Shown here piece after piece: positions 16,844 through 25,539 of a stretch of 64,000 nucleotides of DNA. Position numbers and translations under genes: made by a program. Position 1 is the stretch's first letter; each line of letters starts with the position of its first letter. Origin of the DNA: Ruminococcaceae bacterium R-25 (GTDB lineage: Bacteria; Bacillota; Clostridia; Saccharofermentanales; Saccharofermentanaceae). A model generated the notes under the pieces. It searched no databases. It had not been told where the DNA came from and saw only the letters and a list, made by a program, of their open reading frames with translations. The stretch is from contig QGFZ01000003.1 in assembly GCA_003149065.1 (NCBI GenBank), forward strand, positions 248,001 through 312,000, in the 5' to 3' direction.

Positions 16844-17043
16844 CGGGATCCGCAAGCACTTCCGCGCCCACCCAGGCCACCGCCCAACCCGTCAGGCGGA
16901 AAGCAATCAAAAATGTTTGTGCGGAGTGTCAAAATTATGCACAAATAATTAGATATTGCCACACATTTTTTTGTGGAATTAGCATACCAAATCTTATATA
17001 ATAGGAAAGTATTTATTTTTGTCTTCAAAGGAGGAAAAGACTG
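16844..17043 (+). promoter_or_regulatory. Upstream region of the EF-G-like gene
   Basis: A TATAAT box lies at 16997-17002, 41 bases before the ATG. A CCACA/TGTGG hairpin (16959-16976) with a T-rich loop sits where the -35 region should be and may be an operator. A GC-rich GCCC/CCGCC segment lies at 16865-16900. AGGAGG precedes the ATG. No gene is visible here. Confidence 0.45.
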
Positions 17044-19119
17044 ATGGAAAATTATTCCGCAGACAAGATTCGCAACATTGCGTTGTTCGGCCACGTAGGT
17101 TCCGGCAAGACGACCTTAGCTGAGGCTATTCTCTATTACACCAAAGCAATTAATCGTCAGGGCCGCATTAATGACGGTAACACTACGCTTGACTACGATC
17201 CTGAGGAGATCAAGAGACAGATGTCAGTAGGCCTTTCAGTTGCCTGCTGCGAGTATAAGGGAAGCAAGATCAATATCATCGACACTCCAGGTGACTTCGA
17301 CTTCTTAGGCGAAGAGATGAGCGGAATAAGGATCGCCGATTCCGGCATTATCATGATCTCGGCAAAGGGCGGTACATCCGTTGGTTCCGAGAAAGCAATC
17401 AGACTTTTGAATGGTAAGAAAGTTCCTTTCCTGTTCTTCATGAACAGAATGGACGAGCCTAATGCGGATTTCGAGGCTGTAGCAGCACGTATGATGGAGC
17501 GCTACGGTTCTTCTGTTATCCCGCTTTCTTTCCCTATTATGGAAGACGGCAAGATGACAGGTATCGTAGACGTTATGAACCGCAAGGCTTTCTCAATAGA
17601 TAAAGCTACAGGTAAGTTTGTTGAATATCCTCTTCCCGAGCAGTACAACGAGAGAGTTGATGAGCTCCAGGAAAAGGTTAACGAAGTCGTTGCAGAAGCT
17701 GACGACGCTCTTATGGAAAAGTTCTTCGCCGGCGAAAAGTTCACCGAAGACGAGTTCCGTCATGGTGTACATGCTGGTTTCCGTGAAGGTAAGCTCCACC
17801 CAATCTACTGCGGTTCCGCTTACATGAACTGGGGTGTTGACTTCCTCTTGAACTGCATCTCAAAGGACACACCTCCGGCAGGCAAGAAGCCCGCTTTGGA
17901 AGCTACACTTCCTGACGGCAGCACACAGCCTCTCGCATGCTCCGTCGACGATCCTCTTGCAGCATTCTGCTTCAAGACGATCTCTGACCCGTTCGTTGGT
18001 AAGATCAGTATCTTCAAGGTTAACGCAGGTACTCTCCGCGCTAACTCCACTGTTTACAACGCAACAAAGGGTAAGGATGAGAGAATCGGCGGCCTGTTCT
18101 TCCTTAAGGGTAAGGAGCAGATCTCCACAGACTGCATCACAGCAGGCGATATCGGTGCAGCTTCAAAGCTCTCCAACACAGATACAAACGATACTATCTG
18201 CGATCGTGCACGTATCGTTGAGCTTCCTAAGATCAAGTTCCCTCAGCCTTGTCTTTCCAAGTCCATCGTTCCTACAAAGAAGGGCGACGAAGACAAGATC
18301 ATCTCCGGCCTTACAAAGCTCGCTGACGAAGACCATTGCTTCACAGTTGAGACAAACCCTGAGACAAAGCAGATGGTACTCTCCGGTATCGGTGACATGC
18401 AGCTCAAGGTTCTCGTAAGCCAGCTCAAGAATAAATACAATGTTGATTGTGAATTAGGCGAACCCAAGGTTCCTTACCGTGAAGCTATCCGCAAGAAGGT
18501 CAAGGTTCAGGGTAAGCACAAGAAGCAGTCCGGCGGTCACGGCCAGTATGGCGACGTTTGGATCGAGTTCGAACCCAATGCTGAGACTGAAGATCTCGTT
18601 TTCGAAGAGAAGGTATTCGGCGGTGCCGTACCTAAGAACTTCTTCCCGGCAGTCGAAAAGGGATTGCAGGAATCCGTTAAGAAGGGTATCCTCGCAGGCT
18701 ATCCTGTAGTTAACCTCAAGGCTACATTGGTCGACGGTTCTTACCATGATGTAGACTCTTCCGAAATGGCATTCAAGATCGCTGCTAACCTCGCATTCAA
18801 GGCCGGTATGGCTGCAGCTAACCCGGTTCTCCTCGAACCCATCTCAAAGGTAGAGGTTCACATTCCTGAGGAGAAGCAGGGCGATATCATGGGCGACCTC
18901 AATAAGAGACGCGGCCGCATCATGGGTATCGACGCTGACGAGCTCGGTTCAGTTGTTAATGCAGAAGTTCCTACAGCAGAAATGCTCGAGTATGCTACAG
19001 ACCTTAAGTCCATGACACAGGGCAGAGGATGGTTCGCTATGTCTCACGTCCGTTATGAGGCAGCTCCTCCGGAAGTCGCTGACAAGGTCATCGCAGCAAG
19101 CAATGTTGAGGAAGAATAA
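17044..19119 (+). CDS. Elongation factor G-like GTPase (EF-G paralogue)
   Basis: A 691-residue translational GTPase with all EF-G domains: G domain, domain II, and domains III-V including VPYREAIRKK near residue 480 and the C-terminal RGRIMGID near 620. It is not the canonical FusA. The P-loop reads GHVGSGKTT instead of GHIDAGKTT, the guanine-specificity motif reads NRMD, and G3 reads DTPGDFDF, so the catalytic His of DTPGH is Asp84. Such changes mark the EF-G2/FusA2-like branch, whose role on the ribosome is less clear. AGGAGG precedes ATG 17044. Codon use is strongly biased, suggesting high expression. Confidence 0.85.
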   Translation: MENYSADKIRNIALFGHVGSGKTTLAEAILYYTKAINRQGRINDGNTTLDYDPEEIKRQMSVGLSVACCEYKGSKINIIDTPGDFDFLGEEMSGIRIADSGIIMISAKGGTSVGSEKAIRLLNGKKVPFLFFMNRMDEPNADFEAVAARMMERYGSSVIPLSFPIMEDGKMTGIVDVMNRKAFSIDKATGKFVEYPLPEQYNERVDELQEKVNEVVAEADDALMEKFFAGEKFTEDEFRHGVHAGFREGKLHPIYCGSAYMNWGVDFLLNCISKDTPPAGKKPALEATLPDGSTQPLACSVDDPLAAFCFKTISDPFVGKISIFKVNAGTLRANSTVYNATKGKDERIGGLFFLKGKEQISTDCITAGDIGAASKLSNTDTNDTICDRARIVELPKIKFPQPCLSKSIVPTKKGDEDKIISGLTKLADEDHCFTVETNPETKQMVLSGIGDMQLKVLVSQLKNKYNVDCELGEPKVPYREAIRKKVKVQGKHKKQSGGHGQYGDVWIEFEPNAETEDLVFEEKVFGGAVPKNFFPAVEKGLQESVKKGILAGYPVVNLKATLVDGSYHDVDSSEMAFKIAANLAFKAGMAAANPVLLEPISKVEVHIPEEKQGDIMGDLNKRRGRIMGIDADELGSVVNAEVPTAEMLEYATDLKSMTQGRGWFAMSHVRYEAAPPEVADKVIAASNVEEE

Positions 19120-19178
19120 CACTTAATTCAAAAGCGTTAAGGATTTTACACTTTTGATACATAAAATGGCTGTAAATG

Positions 19179-19208
19179 GGTGGTGGTTAGTATAGACTAA
19201 CCACCACC
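19179..19208. repeat. Perfect 13-bp hairpin ahead of the hydrogenase operon
   Basis: GGTGGTGGTTAGT (19179-19191), an ATAG loop and the exact complement (19196-19208). It lies 60 bases after the EF-G-like stop and 54 bases before the first hydrogenase gene. No T-run follows on the plus strand, so it may be an operator, an mRNA leader structure or an end-protecting hairpin rather than a terminator. Confidence 0.7.
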
Positions 19209-19262
19209 TTGCAAAGTAAAATTGACAGGTTGGAATATTCCCAAAAGAGGCAGGAGGTTTTT

Positions 19263-19751
19263 ATGGCAAAATTACAAGATGCTGCTGTCGCTCAGATTAC
19301 GGAGATTTGTGATCGTCACGCAAACGATAAGACTCCGTTAATGATGATCTTGAGTGACATTCAGAATGAGTACGGATACATTCCGCTCGAGGTTCAGGAA
19401 TTAGTTTCCAAGAAGACAGGTATTTCGGTAGCAGAGATTTATGGAGTTGTTACTTTCTACTCATTCTTTTCTCTTACTCCGAAGGGAAAGTACGTTGTAG
19501 GCTGCTGCCTTGGTACAGCTTGCTACGTAAAGGGCGCTCAGAACGTTATCGACAAGTTCCAGGAGCTCTTAGGCATTAAGCCTGGTGAGACATCTGCAGA
19601 CGGTCTTTTCACATTGGACGCTCTCCGCTGCATCGGCGCATGCGGTATCGCACCCGCTGTAAGCATCAACGGCAAGGTTTACCCTAAGGTTAAGGTTGAC
19701 CAGGTTCCCGTTATTATCAAAGAATTAAAAGAGGAGGCAGCTAAGGCATGA
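19263..19751 (+). CDS. hydC: NuoE-like [2Fe-2S] subunit of the hydrogenase
   Basis: A 162-residue thioredoxin-fold ferredoxin of the NuoE/HndA family. The four cluster ligands are visible as CLGTAC near residue 82 and CIGAC near 122. It passes electrons to the NuoF-like subunit encoded next in a trimeric NAD(P)-linked [FeFe] hydrogenase. ATG 19263 was chosen because CAGGAGG precedes it by 5 bases; an earlier in-frame start at 19209 is unsupported. Its stop overlaps the next start (ATGA). Confidence 0.92.
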   Translation: MAKLQDAAVAQITEICDRHANDKTPLMMILSDIQNEYGYIPLEVQELVSKKTGISVAEIYGVVTFYSFFSLTPKGKYVVGCCLGTACYVKGAQNVIDKFQELLGIKPGETSADGLFTLDALRCIGACGIAPAVSINGKVYPKVKVDQVPVIIKELKEEAAKA

Positions 19752-21631
19752 TAAGTTCTGTTACTGACCTTAATGAGAGATTTGAAGCTCTCTCCAAGAG
19801 CCTTGACGACAAGATCAAGGGCGGTGACGGCAAGCGTCACATCGTACTCTGCGGTGGTACAGGATGTCTTTCTGCACACTCCACAGAGATTATGGAAAGA
19901 TTTAAGGAACTTCTCAAGGAGAAGGGAATTGAGGACAAGGCTACTGTTAACCAGGTAGGCTGCTTCGGTTTCTGCTCCCAGGGACCTTTCGTTAAGATCT
20001 ATCCTGAGGATACTCTTTATAAGATGGTAAAGATCGAAGACGTTGATGAGATCGTTGAAAAGGATCTTATCGGCGGCGAGATCGTTGAAAGACTTCTCTA
20101 TGTTGATCCTAAGACAGGTGAGAAGGTTACAAAGCAGGAAGATATTCTTTTCTATAAGAAGCAGAGACGTGTAGCTCTCAACGGCTGCGGCGTTATCAAT
20201 CCTGAGGACATCAACGAAGCTATTGGCATGGGCGCTTTCCAGGGTATCAAGAGAGCTCTTACAATGACACAGCAGGAAGTTGTTGATGAAGTACTTAAGT
20301 CCGGTCTCCGTGGCCGTGGCGGCGGCGGATTCCCCACAGGAAGAAAGTGGCAGTTCGCTCTTAACGTTGAAGCTGATCAGAAGTACGTTGTATGTAACGG
20401 CGACGAGGGCGACCCGGGTGCATTCATGGATCGTTCCATCCTCGAAGGTAACCCTCTTGCAGTTATCGAAGGTATGATGATCGCAGGTTACGCTTTCGGC
20501 GCTTCAGAAGGTTACTTCTATGTACGTGCTGAGTACCCGATCGCAGTTAAGAGACTTAAGATTGCTATTGAGCAGGCTAGAGCAGAAGGTCTCCTCGGAA
20601 AGAACATCCTTGGTTCTGACTTCAGCTTCGACTGCCAGATCAGACTTGGTGCAGGCGCATTCGTTTGCGGTGAGGAAACAGCTCTCCTCAACTCCATCGA
20701 AGGTAAGCGCGGTATGCCTCGTCCGAGGCCGCCGTTCCCGGCAATCAAGGGTCTCTGGGGCAAGCCGACATGCGTTAACAACGTAGAGACACTCGCTTGC
20801 GTTCCTTATATTTTAAGAGAAGGCGCTGAGAACTTTGCTTCCGTTGGTACTGAGAAGTCCAAGGGTACAAAGGTATTCGCTCTCGGCGGAAAAGTAAATA
20901 ACGTTGGTCTCGTAGAAGTACCTATGGGTACAACACTTCGTGAGCTCATCTATGATATCGGCGGCGGTATCCCGGATGGCAAGCAGTTCAAGGCTATCCA
21001 GACAGGTGGTCCTTCCGGCGGATGCTTAACAGCAGAGTACCTCGACGAGCCTATCGATTTCGATAACCTCGTTGCTAAGGGATCAATGATGGGTTCCGGC
21101 GGTGCTATCGTAATGGACGAAGACAACTGCATGGTTGACGTTGCTAAGTTCTATCTTGAATTCATCTGCGACGAGTCCTGCGGTAAGTGCACACCTTGCC
21201 GTATCGGTACAAAGAGAATGCTCGAGATCCTCACAAGAATCACTGAGGGTAAGGGCACAATGAAGGATCTTGATGAGCTCGAAGAATTGAGCCAGACAAT
21301 CAAGGCTAACTCCCTCTGCGCTCTCGGTCAGACAGCATCCAACCCTGTAAACTCCACTCTTGCTCACTTCCGTGACGAGTACCTCGCTCACATCGTTGAC
21401 AAGAAGTGCCCTGCTCACGTATGTAAGAACCTTATGTCTTACAAGATCGACGCTGATAAGTGTATCGGCTGCGGTATGTGCGCTAAGGGATGCCCTGCAA
21501 GCTGCATCACACGTACAGATTACGTTGCAGAAGGACACAAGCTCGCATCCATGGCAATTGACGCTGATAAGTGCGTTAAGTGCGGTGCGTGCATCAGCAC
21601 ATGTAAGTTCAACGCAATTTCGAAGGTTTAA
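19748..21631 (+). CDS. hydB: NuoF-like flavoprotein subunit of the hydrogenase
   Basis: A 627-residue protein. It starts with a thioredoxin-like [2Fe-2S] domain (CGGTGC near residue 38, CFGFC near 75). NADH/FMN binding follows (GLRGRGGGGFPTG near 190), then an SLBB region, and the NuoF [4Fe-4S] motif ESCGKCTPCR near 485. It ends in two ferredoxin-type clusters (CIGCGMCAKGC and CVKCGACISTC). This is the HydB/HndC architecture in which NAD(P)H and ferredoxin electrons meet. It is translationally coupled to hydC and 15 bases from hydA. Confidence 0.93.
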   Translation: MISSVTDLNERFEALSKSLDDKIKGGDGKRHIVLCGGTGCLSAHSTEIMERFKELLKEKGIEDKATVNQVGCFGFCSQGPFVKIYPEDTLYKMVKIEDVDEIVEKDLIGGEIVERLLYVDPKTGEKVTKQEDILFYKKQRRVALNGCGVINPEDINEAIGMGAFQGIKRALTMTQQEVVDEVLKSGLRGRGGGGFPTGRKWQFALNVEADQKYVVCNGDEGDPGAFMDRSILEGNPLAVIEGMMIAGYAFGASEGYFYVRAEYPIAVKRLKIAIEQARAEGLLGKNILGSDFSFDCQIRLGAGAFVCGEETALLNSIEGKRGMPRPRPPFPAIKGLWGKPTCVNNVETLACVPYILREGAENFASVGTEKSKGTKVFALGGKVNNVGLVEVPMGTTLRELIYDIGGGIPDGKQFKAIQTGGPSGGCLTAEYLDEPIDFDNLVAKGSMMGSGGAIVMDEDNCMVDVAKFYLEFICDESCGKCTPCRIGTKRMLEILTRITEGKGTMKDLDELEELSQTIKANSLCALGQTASNPVNSTLAHFRDEYLAHIVDKKCPAHVCKNLMSYKIDADKCIGCGMCAKGCPASCITRTDYVAEGHKLASMAIDADKCVKCGACISTCKFNAISKV

Positions 21632-21646
21632 TCAGGAGGCAAAAGA

Positions 21647-23422
21647 ATGAGTTTAGTTAATATTAAAATTGAAGGTCAGCCCTATCAGGTTGAAGCCGGC
21701 CTCACCATTCTTGAAGCTGCTAAGGCTTGTGGCTATGAGATTCCTTCACTTTGTGCATTCAATCATGGCGAGTGCAACCAGGGTTCATGCCGTGTCTGCT
21801 TGGTAGAAGCAACAGGCGCAAGAGGACTCGTTGCATCCTGCGTATATCCTGTAGCTGAGGGTATGGAGATCAAGATTTCTTCTCCTGCAGCTGTTCAGGC
21901 TCGTAGAAGATCGGTAGAGCTTATGCTCTCCAATCACAATAAGAACTGCCAGCAGTGCGATAAGAACGGCCAGTGCGAGCTCCTCCACGTAGCTCAGATC
22001 ACAGGTGCAAGAGAAGATGCTTTCCAGGGCGTTCACTCTGAGACACACATTGATACATTGGCTCCCGGACTTATCCGTGATACATCCAAGTGTATCCTCT
22101 GCGGCCGTTGTATTGCTCGTTGCTCCAACGCTCACGGTATGGGAATCTTAGGTTTCGAAAACCGTGGCTTCGCAACATTCGTATCACCTGCAGAAAACAG
22201 AAGCTTTGCAGATTCTCCTTGTATCCAGTGCGGCCAGTGCGTCAACGTATGTCCTACAGGCGCTCTTATGGAACACTCTGAGATCGACAAGGTTGATGCA
22301 GCTTTCAAGGCCGGCAAGCACGTTATCGTTCAGGCAGCTCCTGCAGTTCGTGCAGCAATCGGCGAAGAGTTCGACAATCCTGTTGGAACACCTTGCACAG
22401 GCAAGATGATCGCAGCTTTGAGAAGACTCGGCTTCGAGAGAGTTTATGACGTTAACTTCGGTGCAGACCTTACGATCATGGAAGAGGGCACAGAGCTCCT
22501 CGGACGTCTCCAGAACGGCGGCGTTCTCCCTATGATCACATCCTGCTCACCCGGATGGATCAACTACGCTGAGTACAACTACGGCGATCTCCTTCCTCAC
22601 CTTTCTTCCTGCAAGTCTCCTCACGAGATGCAGGGCGCAGTAATCAAGTCTTACTGGGCACAGGAGAAGGGCATCGATCCTAAGGATATCTTCGTTGTAT
22701 CCATCATGCCTTGCGTAGCTAAGAAGTTCGAGAAGGAAAGAGAGCAGCTCGTTACAAACGGCTATCCTGATGTAGACGCAGTTCTCACAACACGTGAGCT
22801 CGCAAGAATGATCCGCCGTGCAGGTATCATGTTCAACCGTCTCCCTGATGAGGAGTGGGATCAGGATATCATGGGCGATTACACAGGCGCAGCTGTTATC
22901 TTCGGTGTAACAGGCGGCGTTATGGAAGCAGCTCTCAGAACTGTTTACTTCAAGCTCACAGGTAAGGAATGCGAGCCTATCGAGATCAAGGCTGTTCGTG
23001 GTCACGACGCTGGTATCCGTGAGGCTTCTCTCGACATCAACGGTACAACAGTTAACGTTGCTATCGCTTCCGGCATGAAGAGCGCTAAGGTTCTTCTCGA
23101 CGAGATCCGCGAAGGCAAGTCAAAGTATCAGTTCATCGAGATCATGGGCTGCCCCGGTGGTTGTATCAACGGTGGTGGTCAGCCTTACGTACGTCCTTGC
23201 TTCATGCCTAATGAGGCAGACGATATCCTCGACACATACAAGGAAAAGAGAGCTCAGGCACTCTATTCCGAGGATGAGCGTCAGGTTCTCCGTCAGTCAC
23301 ACAAGAATCCTCAGATCGTTGAACTCTACGAGAAGTATCTCGGCGAGCCTAACTCACACAAGGCTCACGAGCTCCTGCACACAACATATGCTGCAAGAGA
23401 AGGCTTCAACGACGTAAAGTAA
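21647..23422 (+). CDS. hydA: [FeFe] hydrogenase catalytic subunit of HydABC type
   Basis: A 591-residue catalytic subunit. N-terminal [2Fe-2S] ligands (CGYEIPSLC, CNQGSCRVC), a His/Cys cluster motif (HNKNCQQCDKNGQC near residue 96) and two [4Fe-4S] clusters (CILCGRC, CIQCGQC) precede the H-cluster domain. Its L1 motif reads TSCSPGW, L2 MPCVAKKFE, and L3 EIMGCPGGCINGGGQP. L1 has Ser where textbook monomeric enzymes have a second Cys; I recall this variant in multimeric enzymes but cannot confirm it here. With HydB and HydC it should make H2 from NADH plus reduced ferredoxin (electron confurcation). AGGAGG precedes ATG 21647. Confidence 0.93.
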   Translation: MSLVNIKIEGQPYQVEAGLTILEAAKACGYEIPSLCAFNHGECNQGSCRVCLVEATGARGLVASCVYPVAEGMEIKISSPAAVQARRRSVELMLSNHNKNCQQCDKNGQCELLHVAQITGAREDAFQGVHSETHIDTLAPGLIRDTSKCILCGRCIARCSNAHGMGILGFENRGFATFVSPAENRSFADSPCIQCGQCVNVCPTGALMEHSEIDKVDAAFKAGKHVIVQAAPAVRAAIGEEFDNPVGTPCTGKMIAALRRLGFERVYDVNFGADLTIMEEGTELLGRLQNGGVLPMITSCSPGWINYAEYNYGDLLPHLSSCKSPHEMQGAVIKSYWAQEKGIDPKDIFVVSIMPCVAKKFEKEREQLVTNGYPDVDAVLTTRELARMIRRAGIMFNRLPDEEWDQDIMGDYTGAAVIFGVTGGVMEAALRTVYFKLTGKECEPIEIKAVRGHDAGIREASLDINGTTVNVAIASGMKSAKVLLDEIREGKSKYQFIEIMGCPGGCINGGGQPYVRPCFMPNEADDILDTYKEKRAQALYSEDERQVLRQSHKNPQIVELYEKYLGEPNSHKAHELLHTTYAAREGFNDVK

Positions 23423-23446
23423 TTTAAGTCTGATTGATCAGTTAAT

Positions 23447-23479
23447 AAAAGGGTTGTCTCATATGAGGCAACCCTTTTT
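23447..23479 (+). terminator. Terminator of the hydrogenase operon
   Basis: AAAAGGGTTG-TCTC pairs with GAGGCAACCC around an ATAT loop, then five T residues. It lies 25 bases after hydA. Confidence 0.93.
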
Positions 23480-23616
23480 CGATGAACGCGAAAAAGGCAA
23501 CGCTAATAGGATTTTATTATCTGAAAATTTTTACATTCGTATCATTATCCTGTATTAAATGGAAAAATGGAGATATATAATATCAATCAGGTAGGAGTTT
23601 TAGGATATCAAACCCG

Positions 23617-25539
23617 ATGAAGCACAGGATCGCAATATACTCTAACGGTTATAACGGAAGTATTTCCCTCAAGGCGATTGAGGGTATTAAAAAGTATGCT
23701 GCGATCAAGGATTTCGATACCCACTTCTATATCGGCTTTGCAGCCAGCAACGAAAAGCCAACATTCAACATCGGCCAGTTCAATATTTACCAGCTTGCAA
23801 AGCTCGAAGAATATGACGGCCTGATCGTTTTCTCAGGCATCCTCAATAATCCGGCGCTCGCAGAGCGTTGTTGCCGCGAAGCCAAGGAAAAGGGGCTCCC
23901 GGTAGTTAGTATCGGTATGCCTTTCGAAGGCATTCCGAATGTCGATATCAACAACGAAGATGGCATGAGAGATCTTGTTGAGCACCTTATCACAGTTCAT
24001 GACGTGAAGCATGTTGTTTACATCGGCGGTACCAGGGATCATGTAGATACGATCGAGAGATATAATGTCGTCTGCGAAATACTGCAAAAGCACGGCCTCA
24101 AACTGGAAGATAAAGATGTCTATTACGGCAACTGGGTAAATGAAACTGCAATTGCCATTACACATGAACTTGCACAGAGGCCTGAGGGCCTTCCTGACGC
24201 GATCATATGCGCCAATGACATCATGGCACTCGCAGTAAGCTGCGAGCTCCGTGACTTAGGCTACGAGCTTCCTCAGGACGTAATAGTTACCGGTTTCGAT
24301 AACATCGGTGAGGGCCGCGTTTCCTATCCTGCAATGACGACAGTAGACCAGGATTACGTAACGGTCGGATATAACGCCTGCAAGATCCTTTACGATGAGA
24401 TTGAAGGCGTAAGCGACAGCACAATTACTTCCGTGGCATCAAATCTCGTAGTAGGAGAGAGCTGCGGATGCAATCTTGAAGCAAACAGCATTTTCGATAT
24501 AGGCAGGAGAAATTACTGCAGAAATATTCATGCCAAGAGTAAGCAGGCTGACTTCTTTAACCGCTTCATGCGTTCGGAGCGTACGAAGATCCTTGAGTCT
24601 GACGGATATGAGGACATGAAGAATACCTTGAGAGCTTTCTACGCCGAGAACCACGAATATATCGGCGGAGATTACTACATCATGCTCAACAAGGATTACT
24701 ACGATGATCTCTCATCACCGGACGAGGAAGTCCTGAAAGACTGCTACAACACTGCTTTTGATACCGCAGTCGCTATGTCGGGCGGCAAGATCACCGAAGA
24801 AGGAATAGATAAGAGACTTAAGATCCCCGGTTTTATAAAGACTGAGGGAGAGCAGCATATCTATTTCTATTATCCTCTGCACAACGAGCAGTATAACTAC
24901 GGCTATGTCGTTTTCAGAGACGGAACATACATTATCGATGAAGCTTTCCGTATTTATGAATATCTCGAAAAGTTGGAGCACTCCTTCATGGAACTCCGTA
25001 TCAACATGCGCTTGGAGATGGTCAACAAGGAACTCCGTTTCCTCTATGACAAAGATCCGATGACAGGTCTTTATAACAGATTCTGCTTCGTAAGCCATGC
25101 GATTCCGATCGTTGAAGAGAGCAAAGAGAACGGCAAACAGGCAATGATCATGTTCGCCGATATCAACCACATGAAAAAGATCAACGACCACTACGGACAC
25201 GCATCCGGAGACAGGGCGATCAACATAGTGGCAGATGCCATAAAGAAGTGCATCGGTGAAGACAATGCGATCGGAATCCGTTACGGTGGTGACGAATTCC
25301 TGGTTATCGCTGCGAATGCCACAAAAGAATATGCCGAGCAGTTCAAACTCAACATGGTTGCCTACATTGACAGGGAGAACATCACCGGTGTAAACCCGTT
25401 CAAGTTCTCTATAAGCGTAGGATACGTTCTTACTGATCCCGCATCATCAAAGACGGTCAACGACTATGTTGAAGAAGCTGACGTCATGATGTACGAGATC
25501 AAGAACGAGTATCACAAGACTCATCCGACTATTTCTTAA
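23617..25539 (+). CDS. Periplasmic-binding-fold sensor diguanylate cyclase
   Basis: A 640-residue protein with neither signal peptide nor membrane span. Residues 1-270 have the LacI/ribose-binding fold (GLIVFSGILN, CANDIMALAV, GFDNIGEGR) but no helix-turn-helix, so the sensor is cytoplasmic. A middle region of about 200 residues follows. The C-terminal GGDEF domain has DPMTGLYNR near 480 and an intact RYGGDEF near 555, so c-di-GMP synthesis is likely. A ligand such as a sugar probably controls it (inference). The start has only a weak AGGA site 11 bases upstream; no alternative in-frame start is available. Its end overlaps the convergent gene by 4 bases. Confidence 0.85.
   Translation: MKHRIAIYSNGYNGSISLKAIEGIKKYAAIKDFDTHFYIGFAASNEKPTFNIGQFNIYQLAKLEEYDGLIVFSGILNNPALAERCCREAKEKGLPVVSIGMPFEGIPNVDINNEDGMRDLVEHLITVHDVKHVVYIGGTRDHVDTIERYNVVCEILQKHGLKLEDKDVYYGNWVNETAIAITHELAQRPEGLPDAIICANDIMALAVSCELRDLGYELPQDVIVTGFDNIGEGRVSYPAMTTVDQDYVTVGYNACKILYDEIEGVSDSTITSVASNLVVGESCGCNLEANSIFDIGRRNYCRNIHAKSKQADFFNRFMRSERTKILESDGYEDMKNTLRAFYAENHEYIGGDYYIMLNKDYYDDLSSPDEEVLKDCYNTAFDTAVAMSGGKITEEGIDKRLKIPGFIKTEGEQHIYFYYPLHNEQYNYGYVVFRDGTYIIDEAFRIYEYLEKLEHSFMELRINMRLEMVNKELRFLYDKDPMTGLYNRFCFVSHAIPIVEESKENGKQAMIMFADINHMKKINDHYGHASGDRAINIVADAIKKCIGEDNAIGIRYGGDEFLVIAANATKEYAEQFKLNMVAYIDRENITGVNPFKFSISVGYVLTDPASSKTVNDYVEEADVMMYEIKNEYHKTHPTIS

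Noticed and set aside
16777-17094. A 105-residue minus-strand frame before the EF-G-like gene
   Set aside because: It overlaps the EF-G promoter, ribosome binding site and start, and has no signal of its own.
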